A stretch of 27,863 nt of DNA from an uncultured bacterium (GTDB lineage: Bacteria > Spirochaetota > Spirochaetia > Sphaerochaetales > Sphaerochaetaceae): the NCBI GenBank assembly GCA_905215015.1, contig CAJMOS010000026.1, forward strand, positions 1 to 27,863, given 5' to 3'. Made by a program: the position numbers and the translations under genes. The notes beneath the pieces are model-generated. The model made no database searches. It saw nothing but the letters and a program-made list of their open reading frames with translations, and was not told the origin of the DNA. This document shows positions 15,085-21,944 of this stretch, piece after piece. Position 1 is the first letter of the stretch. Every line of letters starts with the position of its first letter.

Positions 15085-15295
15085 TACATATTTCGGAAAG
15101 CACTATTCGATTTGGTTATCGATGCTCCTTGGTCGACGAAGGAAACCATTTTGGGTTGAAAAACCTTTTCAAGCAGTTCCACGGCTTATTTCCACGGGAA
15201 AACGGTATCTCTCTTCTTGTTCTCATGCAGTGCGCCGATGATGGGTTGTACGGAATCACTATTCGTTTTATGAAACCTGGAATCCAGAAAAAATA
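15085..15295. promoter_or_regulatory. Divergent control region of the esterase/AKR and iron-ADH units
   Basis: This stretch holds no gene that I can support. It contains CACTATTCG twice in the same orientation (15101-15109 and 15257-15265). The second copy lies within the 9-mer ATCACTATT (15255-15263) that also forms the left arm of the LysR-gene inverted repeat. It also has a perfect 7-bp inverted repeat, TTGAAAA-ACC-TTTTCAA, at 15156-15172. These are plausible regulator sites serving both directions. Confidence 0.5.
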
Positions 15296-15325
15296 ATGTA
15301 CTTCCGCGATAGGCGTTTCTAGAAT
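15296..15325 (+). promoter_or_regulatory. Promoter of the iron alcohol dehydrogenase operon
   Basis: ATGTAC (15296-15301) and TAGAAT (15320-15325) are 18 nt apart. The -10 lies in TTCTAGAA (15317-15324), as in the opposite promoter. Confidence 0.5.
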
Positions 15326-15372
15326 CAATGCCAGATGGCGGGAAATCCTACCGGGATAACAGGAGATGGAAA

Positions 15373-16560
15373 ATGAATTCTTTTCAATATGAGGGAATGC
15401 CAAGGGTATACTTCGGAGAGGGCGCGCTCAAGTCAGCCCTCTCCAGGGAACTTCCCAAGGTTGGCGAAAACGTGCTGCTCGCCTACGGTGGCGGCTCCAT
15501 CAAGCAAAACGGCATATATGAAGCAGTCATGACGTTGCTCTCCACGTATGGCAAACAGGTCACCGAATTTGCCGGCATCATGGCAAACCCGACGTATGCA
15601 AAGGTCCAAGAGGGCGCAGGGTTGGCGAGGAGACAGCACATCGATTTCATCCTCGCAGTGGGAGGCGGTTCCGTTATCGACTGCTGCAAGATGGTCTCCG
15701 CGCAGGCCAAAATGGATACGGATATCTGGCAGGCGGAATTCAAGGAACACCACTACCCTACGGAATTTCTTCCGCTCGCCGCTGTCACCACCGTATCCGG
15801 CACCGGCTCGGAGATGAACAACGGAGCCGTCATCACCAACGAGAAGACCAGACAGAAACAAGGCATGTACGGCGCGCTCTCCTCCTTCGTGGTGCTGGAT
15901 CCCTCCTATACGCTGAGCGTGCCGATGCGGCAGGCTGTTTCCGGAGCCTTCGACACCCTTTCGCACTGCATGGAGACGTATTTCGGAAAACCCGCGCAGA
16001 CCAACGTATCGGATGAAATGAACGAAGCGGTGATGCGGAACGTCATCACGAACATCCGGGCGATGGTCCGCGACCCCAAGGACCTCCATATCCGCTCCGA
16101 GCTGATGTGGGATTCCTCGATGGCGGAGAATGGCGTCCTGAAGCTCGGGAAGCAGACGGATTTCCAGAACCACATGCTGGAGCACCAGCTGGGCGCCTAT
16201 ACCGACTGCAACCACGGACAAGGTCTCGCAGTCCTGCATCCTGTCGTGTACCGCCATTTGGTCAAGGACAACCTGGCGAAATTCACCCGCTTCGCGAAGG
16301 AGGTCTGGCACCTCTCGCAAGATGGAAGGAGCGACGAGGAATTCGCCCTTGCAGGCATACAGGCCCTTGCCGATTTCATCAAGGAAATCGGCCTTCCCGC
16401 AACCCTTAGGGAATTGAAGAAGAACCTGAAGCCAGGTAGTCCCGACCCGACGGACAAAGGCTTGCTCCGCAAGGTCGCCGACAGCACCATCGTCACCGCA
16501 GGCTGCGCGCGGCATCTGGGCCATGACGAACTGTATGAAATTCTCACGGAATGCATCTGA
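15373..16560 (+). CDS. Iron-containing alcohol dehydrogenase, YqhD/BDH type
   Basis: The product is 395 residues, the normal length for group III (iron) alcohol dehydrogenases. The start ATG at 15373 has AGGAGA upstream. The N-terminal Rossmann-like half has the NADP-binding GGGS (YGGGSIKQNG and AVGGGSVIDCCK). The metal ligands are Asp194 and His198 (AFDTLSHCME), His267 (in HMLEHQLGAY) and His281 (DCNHGQGLA), all present. YqhD-like enzymes reduce a broad range of short aldehydes with NADPH, including butyraldehyde and toxic aldehydes. Here it leads a two-gene operon with a lipoprotein esterase. It lies near two aldo/keto reductases and a LysR gene, a setting suited to aldehyde removal. Confidence 0.92.
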   Translation: MNSFQYEGMPRVYFGEGALKSALSRELPKVGENVLLAYGGGSIKQNGIYEAVMTLLSTYGKQVTEFAGIMANPTYAKVQEGAGLARRQHIDFILAVGGGSVIDCCKMVSAQAKMDTDIWQAEFKEHHYPTEFLPLAAVTTVSGTGSEMNNGAVITNEKTRQKQGMYGALSSFVVLDPSYTLSVPMRQAVSGAFDTLSHCMETYFGKPAQTNVSDEMNEAVMRNVITNIRAMVRDPKDLHIRSELMWDSSMAENGVLKLGKQTDFQNHMLEHQLGAYTDCNHGQGLAVLHPVVYRHLVKDNLAKFTRFAKEVWHLSQDGRSDEEFALAGIQALADFIKEIGLPATLRELKKNLKPGSPDPTDKGLLRKVADSTIVTAGCARHLGHDELYEILTECI

Positions 16561-16579
16561 TCCCAGGAGGACAAGCAAC

Positions 16580-18157
16580 ATGCGCAATACTACAACGGTA
16601 CGGAAGCTCTGCGCCATTCTGGCGCCACTGCTCTTGACAGGCCTCAGCGCCTGCACCTCCGTCGCCACAGGGACGGGCCGGACGACGGCAGCCCCCACGG
16701 CAAGCGAGAATACGGTGGACACCGTGGTCCAGGTGACGGGCGGAGCAATCTCCGGCTCGGTAATCGATGGCGTCTCCCAGTATCTCGGGGTACCCTACGC
16801 CGAGGCTGACCGGCTGTTTGAGCCTGCACACGAGGTCACGCATTGGGACGGGGTGCGCGCGGCCACAGAATATGGTCCAGTCTCCTACCAGAGCGGGAAT
16901 ATGGGCAGCTCGCTGACCCAGGCGTCGGAGAACGAGTCCAACAACTGCCAGAACCTGAACATCTGGACCCCCGCCACGGACAACGCCAATCGGCCGGTCA
17001 TGGTCTGGCTGCACGGCGGTGGATTCTCCACCGGCTCAGCAAACGAGGACGAGTACAACGGCGCTGCCCTCGCCGCGTCGCAGAATGTGGTCGTGGTCGG
17101 CGTCAACCACCGTCTCGGTGTCTATGGGTTCCTGAACCTCTCCCAGTATGGCGAGGAATACCGGCAGTCCGCCAATGTCGGCATGCTGGACATCGTGGAC
17201 GCGTTGAAATGGATCCAGGACAACATCGCCTCCTTCGGCGGAGACCCGGGCAATGTCACGCTGTTCGGCCAGTCCGGTGGCGGTGCGAAAGTATTGGCCC
17301 TGATGGGATCCCCGTATGCCTCGGGCCTGTTTGAGCGCGGCATCATGCAGTCCGGCGCTACCGACACCATGGGTGCCACCTTCACATCGAACGACGTCTC
17401 CCTTGCGATAGCCGCGGAAACCTTGCAGAACCTGGGCATCTCCAAGGACAACATCGAGGCAATCCAGGACGTATCATACGGCGACCTGCAACAGGCGGCC
17501 GACAAAGCCCGTGCGGACATCGCGCAGGCGTACAAGGTGCCTGCGATGTTCGGCGGCTATGAATATCTCTGGGAACCTGTCGTGGATGGGGATTTCCTTC
17601 CAGAAGAACCAGTCCAGGAACAGGGATTCTCCCCCGTCGCGAAGGAGTATCCTCTACTCATCGGTTCCAACCTGACCGAATGGAACATCTGGATGCGGGA
17701 TGCCCTGCGGCACGAAGCCAGCGACGAGCTGACCGCTACCTACGCGAAGGCATATCCCAACGAAGATCCTGCCGGTGCGGTCGATGTGGACATGCTGCTC
17801 AGGCTTCCCTTGCTGAAGATTACCGCCCATAAAGCCGACCAATACACGCAGGATGGCGGCGCGCCGGTCTACAGCTACGTCTTTACCAAACAGGACGAAC
17901 AGCAGAGCGTCAACCATGGTGCCGAACTTCCCTACGTGTTCGACCACAGCACCTACGATCCCGAGCTTGCGCGCACGGTCTCCTCGCTCTGGGCCTCCTT
18001 CGCAAGGGATGGAGCGCCCTCGGCACAGGGCGTTCCCCAGTGGGAACCTTACACCAGGGAGAATGGCAGCGTGATGATCATCGACGACGAGACCTATCTC
18101 GCCCACCACCACGACGAGCCCCTCATCGAGCTGCTCGCCCCGACATACAACTGGTAA
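16580..18157 (+). CDS. Type-B carboxylesterase, lipoprotein
   Basis: The product is 525 residues, typical of carboxylesterase family PF00135. GGAGG lies 8 nt before the ATG at 16580. The signal peptide ends in a lipobox (LSAC, Cys25), so the enzyme should be lipid-anchored outside the cytoplasm. Markers are NCQNLNIWTP (family type-B region), the oxyanion HGGG (145-148), the nucleophile elbow FGQSGGG (Ser232) and the His motif NHGAELPYVF. The usual elbow is GESAG; GQSGG is a known variant in para-nitrobenzyl-esterase-like members. The gene follows the alcohol dehydrogenase by 19 nt. The esterase may release an alcohol or aldehyde precursor that the dehydrogenase processes (inference). A strong terminator follows. 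Confidence 0.9.
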   Translation: MRNTTTVRKLCAILAPLLLTGLSACTSVATGTGRTTAAPTASENTVDTVVQVTGGAISGSVIDGVSQYLGVPYAEADRLFEPAHEVTHWDGVRAATEYGPVSYQSGNMGSSLTQASENESNNCQNLNIWTPATDNANRPVMVWLHGGGFSTGSANEDEYNGAALAASQNVVVVGVNHRLGVYGFLNLSQYGEEYRQSANVGMLDIVDALKWIQDNIASFGGDPGNVTLFGQSGGGAKVLALMGSPYASGLFERGIMQSGATDTMGATFTSNDVSLAIAAETLQNLGISKDNIEAIQDVSYGDLQQAADKARADIAQAYKVPAMFGGYEYLWEPVVDGDFLPEEPVQEQGFSPVAKEYPLLIGSNLTEWNIWMRDALRHEASDELTATYAKAYPNEDPAGAVDVDMLLRLPLLKITAHKADQYTQDGGAPVYSYVFTKQDEQQSVNHGAELPYVFDHSTYDPELARTVSSLWASFARDGAPSAQGVPQWEPYTRENGSVMIIDDETYLAHHHDEPLIELLAPTYNW

Positions 18158-18176
18158 GCGCCAGAACCCATGCCTT

Positions 18177-18207
18177 CCTTGCCGAAGCGACACTCCGGCA
18201 AGGTTTT
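18177..18207 (+). terminator. Intrinsic terminator of the ADH/carboxylesterase operon
   Basis: CCTTGCCG (18177-18184) pairs perfectly with CGGCAAGG (18196-18203), followed by TTTT. Confidence 0.85.
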
Positions 18208-18223
18208 CCGCTCTTGTGGCGCC

Positions 18224-18244
18224 AGCCTGCGTTCCGCAGGCTTT
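18224..18244 (+). terminator. Second hairpin, possible backup terminator
   Basis: AGCCTGCG and CGCAGGCT form a perfect 8-bp stem with a TTC loop, followed by a short T-run (18242-18244). Confidence 0.5.
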
Positions 18245-18364
18245 GCGATTGCACCCAGACCGCCACACACAATGCAAAGATTCGGGACAGGTGCATCATC
18301 AGTACCGGGATGCAAGCGACAATGCTGCAAGAGCATTTATACCATTCCTTAAAAGGTTTGAAAA

Positions 18365-19255
18365 ATGAAAACAATGTTTTGTTTATGCCTTCTTCTTGCC
18401 TCGTTTTCCGACTTCGCCTTTGCCGTTCCCTCTCCCTCCACCCTTCGGCCCTTCATCACCGGACTCAGAATCTGCGGGGCAATCAGCATTGATACCCGGC
18501 AACATATGTGGATTTCCGAATGGTCAAGCCGAAGGGTCGGCATCTACGACCAGGGCGGGAAGAGGATCGGCTCGATCACGGGGATCGGAGATCCTTCAGG
18601 CTCTGCCTTTGACGAAAGTGGCAACTTCTATGTGAGCTCCTACAGCCAGGGCCGTGTCTACCAGATATCTCCTTGCGGAAGGCAACAGATGTATGCCGAT
18701 GGTTTCCAGGTACCGGCTGGACTGGCGTGGATTGACGGACTGCTTTACGTCTGCAATCGTGACGCGGGAGAAGTGGTCCGGATCGAACGCGACGGAACCA
18801 AGACGGTAGTTGCCAGCGGCATGCCCCAGCCCGTCTCCTGTCTCAGGCTCTCCGACGGGGCTTTCATAATCAGCTGCCTGAACGGACTGCCTCACATCCT
18901 GGAAAGCGACGGCAAGCTGGATGTCCTGATTCCGGAAATCGGCGCAAGCGGCATCAACATCATCCCGGATGGCGACAACCAATTCATCCTCTGCGTGATT
19001 TCCGACGGAACTGTCGAGCGCGTCACCCTTTCTGGTCCGGCCCATCACCGGACTGTCAGGCGCGAGGTACTGGCAAGCGGTTTTTCCACCCCCATCGGGG
19101 TTGCAAGACTATCCGACGGCCGGATCATCTTCAATGCCTGGGGACAAGGCGCGGCCTACGTGCTGGAGCCTTCTCTCTCCTTTCCCCATACGAGGATAAG
19201 GAATGCCAACGACAAAGCCGCAAGAGGAATCCAGATGGATCCAATCCGATTCTGA
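18365..19255 (+). CDS. Secreted beta-propeller protein (SMP-30/NHL-like)
   Basis: The product is 296 residues with a signal peptide (MKTMFCLCLLLASFSDFAFA). AAAAGG lies 8 nt before the ATG. Repeated blades of about 45 residues read G(S/N)-x-Y-V-S-x-x-x-x-G-R-V-Y-x-I, for example GNFYVSSYSQGRVYQIS, GLLYVCNRDAGEVVRIER and GQFILCVISDGTVERV-like segments. This is the pattern of SMP-30/gluconolactonase or NHL six-bladed propellers. The metal-binding residues of gluconolactonases cannot be confirmed by eye. It may be a binding protein or a lactonase outside the cytoplasm. It converges on the polyglutamate operon, and its last 100 nt overlap the 3' end of the opposite gene. Confidence 0.72.
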   Translation: MKTMFCLCLLLASFSDFAFAVPSPSTLRPFITGLRICGAISIDTRQHMWISEWSSRRVGIYDQGGKRIGSITGIGDPSGSAFDESGNFYVSSYSQGRVYQISPCGRQQMYADGFQVPAGLAWIDGLLYVCNRDAGEVVRIERDGTKTVVASGMPQPVSCLRLSDGAFIISCLNGLPHILESDGKLDVLIPEIGASGINIIPDGDNQFILCVISDGTVERVTLSGPAHHRTVRREVLASGFSTPIGVARLSDGRIIFNAWGQGAAYVLEPSLSFPHTRIRNANDKAARGIQMDPIRF

Positions 19256-20211
19256 TACAAGGGACCAGACGGCTCGGGGGGAAGAGGACGGGGGTCAAAG
19301 GAAACACCATAGGTGGATGCCAGTCTCCGTACCTGTAGGAGGTTCAGCACGGGAATGCCTTCGGCCAGGTAGTCAAAGACAAGTCCCCGGTCAGGTCGAA
19401 GCGGAAGATTCCGTTTCCGGGCTATCAAGCCCGGAGCGAGGCCAAGGATTTCCCCGCCACGACCCACATTGGGTTCGGCGCCACCGATATTGACGAAACA
19501 AGCGATCGGACCAAGGAGAGCCTTCCTTTTCCGGATGTTGGACGCAAGGTCCTCTTCGTCCAGGACCGGAAATCCGCTTGCGCGAAGCAAGGAGCGGGAA
19601 AGGCATTCCGTATCGTCATACACGAGTCCGTCGAAGGCCCCCTTCCCCCGGTCTCCATCGCCACCAGGAGAAACGGCGACCACTTCGAAATGGAAACCCT
19701 CCTGTTGCAAAACCGCCAGGATGGACAGGATGGAGAGTTCCGGCCTTGTGGCTCCATACATCGATGCCCCGAGCGAGGCGACCAACCGCACCTTGAGCCC
19801 CATCTCTTCGGCAGCGCAGAGGATGGCGAGCAGATATCCGGGAAACGATCCGCTCGTGCCCACCCCCACCACATCGCCCTCTCGCAAGCCGGCCTCGGTG
19901 AACAGCCGGACCATCAAGGCGGCACTGTCCGGACTCAAGGTGGTCCGCTTGACATCAGGATATCCCATCGTGGTGACAAGCGGCGAGACCTCGGGACCAA
20001 TCAGATAGGTTCCTTCCCTGTCTTCCGCCTCAAGCGCGATTCCTTGGTCCTCCGCATGGATCTTGATGGATTCCTCCGCGTCTTGCATCCGGCGGAAGCT
20101 CCTTTCCATTACCCCGCGTTCGGGCAAGTCTGTGGAACGCAAGGTGCACAACCCCGCTATGAGCCCGGAGGCAAGCACCAACAAGGAGAAAAGAGGGTAC
20201 CTTAGCCGCAC
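19156..20211 (-). CDS. pgsW: Poly-gamma-glutamate system protein (PgsW-like)
   Basis: The product is 351 residues from a GTG at 20211, one nt after the pgsC stop, with GGGGG 6 nt upstream. One membrane helix lies at the N-terminus (YPLFSLLVLASGLIAGLC) and one at the C-terminus (IWIPLAALSLAFLILVW), so the middle should face the periplasm. The core has glycine-rich loops (VGVGTSGSFPG, NIGGAEPNVGRGGEILG). I recognise it as the poly-gamma-glutamate system protein found next to CapB and CapC homologues in Gram-negative bacteria. Its biochemical role is not known to me. It may replace CapA, which is absent here. It is the last gene of the operon, and no terminator is evident before it overlaps the opposite gene. 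Confidence 0.85.
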   Translation of the reverse strand: MRLRYPLFSLLVLASGLIAGLCTLRSTDLPERGVMERSFRRMQDAEESIKIHAEDQGIALEAEDREGTYLIGPEVSPLVTTMGYPDVKRTTLSPDSAALMVRLFTEAGLREGDVVGVGTSGSFPGYLLAILCAAEEMGLKVRLVASLGASMYGATRPELSILSILAVLQQEGFHFEVVAVSPGGDGDRGKGAFDGLVYDDTECLSRSLLRASGFPVLDEEDLASNIRKRKALLGPIACFVNIGGAEPNVGRGGEILGLAPGLIARKRNLPLRPDRGLVFDYLAEGIPVLNLLQVRRLASTYGVSFDPRPLPPEPSGPLYQNRIGSIWIPLAALSLAFLILVWGKEREGSST

Positions 20212-20212
20212 A

Positions 20213-20638
20213 CTAGACCCCCAAGTGGAGCAGGATCAAGGCAACCAAGGCCAGAACACAGGTCAAGGAAGCAAGCGCCACCACGGTTTTCACAGGTCCC
20301 TGTCGGACCATGTCGTTGGCGATCAGGCCGGGGACGACCAGACCGATGACACGGGCGTCCAGGGAAAACGGCACCATCCCGGGCAGGGCGGAAAGCGCCA
20401 TGCCGATGAGCAGGCACAGGACAAAGCGACGCCTTCCATAGACAATCAGCAGCCGAGAGAGTCCGAGCACACACAGGTAGGTGACGAACGAGACTGCCAG
20501 AGTGGCGGCAATTCTTGTTGGCTCGAACAGGTTCATGGACAGATATCCCGCACTGACCAGTCCGCCAACAAGGAGTCCGGTCAACTCGGTGTAGAGACAG
20601 CCAAGGACGATGCTGAGAGTCAGAAGCACCTGGTTCAT
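20213..20638 (-). CDS. pgsC: Poly-gamma-glutamate synthesis membrane protein PgsC/CapC
   Basis: The product is 141 residues, close to the usual ~150 of CapC/PgsC. The start ATG at 20638 overlaps the pgsB stop as ATGA. The protein is very hydrophobic, with about four or five membrane helices (LLTLSIVLGCLYTELTGLLV, VSFVTYLCVLGLSRLLIVYG, VVALASLTCVLALVALILL). The segment TELTGLLVGGLVSAGYLS near residues 15-35 is the family signature. CapC is the membrane partner of the CapB ligase and helps elongate or move the polyglutamate chain across the membrane. Order and coupling (B, C, W) are those of known polyglutamate loci. Confidence 0.9.
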   Translation of the reverse strand: MNQVLLTLSIVLGCLYTELTGLLVGGLVSAGYLSMNLFEPTRIAATLAVSFVTYLCVLGLSRLLIVYGRRRFVLCLLIGMALSALPGMVPFSLDARVIGLVVPGLIANDMVRQGPVKTVVALASLTCVLALVALILLHLGV

Positions 20639-21687
20639 CGAGCCTGCTCCTTCAGGAAGGAAAGCAACCGCTGTCCCTCCCCTTTGATATTGCCCGTCAG
20701 CACCACGGTCTGGCGGGAACTTGCCACGATTTCCGAAAACGGGACGCAGAGCGCATGCATGCCATGCGAACGGAAAATCCTCGCGCAAAGAGCCGGGTGG
20801 TCACCGATGACGAACAGGCTGTCCACCCCCAACGACTGGAAGCACCCGGCAAAGCGCTCCAGGCGGAACTCCCGGTCCTTGCGGTTGGCAAAGACGATGG
20901 ATGTTCCCGACAGGTCAAGGGTGGCGAGCAACTGTCGTGTCGTAGCGGTATCGTTGCGAGCAAATGCGTTGATGAAGCGCTTGCCCCCCACTACCAGATC
21001 CTCGCTCATCCCGATGTCTCCCTGCACGCCGCACATACCTCGGATGGCGACTTCCTGCGGAATTCCGAGCTCTGCACAGGCAGCAAGCGCGATCCGGTAA
21101 CAATCGGGATGGACCCACTGGGGAATCCGGGAAGGAACGGTGAGGTCAGGCACGACCACCGCCCCCGGCAAAGCCCCCAGTACCGGGTCGGTGGTGAGGA
21201 AACGGTGAACACCCGAGGCCAACACCTCCGCCGTCGATTCCCGGGTCTCTCCCAACTGGTCCACGTGGTCCACATAGCTGTTGGTGATCAGAGTCAAAGT
21301 CGGTTCCACCAGTTGCCGCTGGAAGACCCGTTGCAGCTCGGGCCTGATGGCGGAGCACTCGCAGACCAAGGCCTTGGCGTCAAAACCGTTCGCCAGACGG
21401 ACCAGCTGACGTTGCTCCCGGACTAGGTTGACTACGCCTCGGCGGGCTATCGCGCGTAGGGACCCATCGGGAAGCACCAGCTCCGCAATGCTTCCCGTCG
21501 AGCGACCGAGCGTGGGGATTCCCGCCTCGCGCAGGGCGGCAGCCAACAGGCGAACCACCGTCGACTTGCCTCGTGTACCATTGACCACCACACGAATCGG
21601 AATCATCCGGAGGGAATGATGCAGAATCAGGCGCTCGATGGCGCCGGCCAGGACCAAGCAAACCAGCGAGACAAGGACGACCCTCAT
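20635..21687 (-). CDS. pgsB: Poly-gamma-glutamate synthase PgsB/CapB
   Basis: The product is 350 residues, slightly shorter than Bacillus PgsB (about 390). The start ATG at 21687 overlaps the previous stop as ATGA. A single N-terminal membrane helix (VVLVSLVCLVLAGAI) is followed by the Mur-ligase-type ATP loop NGTRGKST (residues 36-43). Further family elements are ECSAIRPELQ, NSYVDHVDQLG and the C-terminal VLTGNIKGEGQRLL. CapB is an amide ligase that activates the glutamate carboxylate with ATP and joins glutamates through the gamma-carboxyl at the cytoplasmic face. All expected motifs are intact, so polymer synthesis is plausible. Monomer identity and chirality cannot be read. Confidence 0.92.
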   Translation of the reverse strand: MRVVLVSLVCLVLAGAIERLILHHSLRMIPIRVVVNGTRGKSTVVRLLAAALREAGIPTLGRSTGSIAELVLPDGSLRAIARRGVVNLVREQRQLVRLANGFDAKALVCECSAIRPELQRVFQRQLVEPTLTLITNSYVDHVDQLGETRESTAEVLASGVHRFLTTDPVLGALPGAVVVPDLTVPSRIPQWVHPDCYRIALAACAELGIPQEVAIRGMCGVQGDIGMSEDLVVGGKRFINAFARNDTATTRQLLATLDLSGTSIVFANRKDREFRLERFAGCFQSLGVDSLFVIGDHPALCARIFRSHGMHALCVPFSEIVASSRQTVVLTGNIKGEGQRLLSFLKEQAR

Positions 21688-21941
21688 GAAAGGACCCGGT
21701 CCAGGAAGCACCGCAACTGCTCGAGCTCAAGCTTGGAAAAACCCTCTCCTCCCTCGCCGTCCTCCCTGCAGGCTTCCACTTTTGCCTGATACGCGCCATC
21801 GCTCAGCCCTAACAGGCGCGCGGCATCAGGGCAAAGCCCGAGCACGGCCAGCGCGTCGTGCAGGCAGAGGGCCTGTTCCGACCGGCTGTCGGCATGGGCG
21901 GCGCGGAGCACAAAGTCCTGGGCGATTTCCCGATTCTTCAC
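21684..21941 (-). CDS. 85-residue protein between the peptidase and pgsB
   Basis: I do not recognise this protein. It begins with GTG at 21941, with GAGGAG inside the end of the peptidase gene, and its TGA overlaps the pgsB ATG (ATGA). It is soluble, helical and mildly acidic, with segments such as EQALCLHDALAVLGLCPDAA and LELEQLRCFLDRVL, and has no signal peptide. It may be a regulator or partner of the ligase. Its fixed, coupled position makes it a real gene rather than noise. Confidence 0.7.
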   Translation of the reverse strand: MKNREIAQDFVLRAAHADSRSEQALCLHDALAVLGLCPDAARLLGLSDGAYQAKVEACREDGEGGEGFSKLELEQLRCFLDRVLS

Positions 21942-21944
21942 AGC

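Noticed and set aside
14886..15182. Minus-strand frame of 98 codons over the 15055-15084 promoter
   Set aside because: It runs out of frame with the better coding-like ORF at 14819-15022 and crosses a good promoter. Its second half reads like a shifted frame. A frameshift joining the two cannot be excluded.
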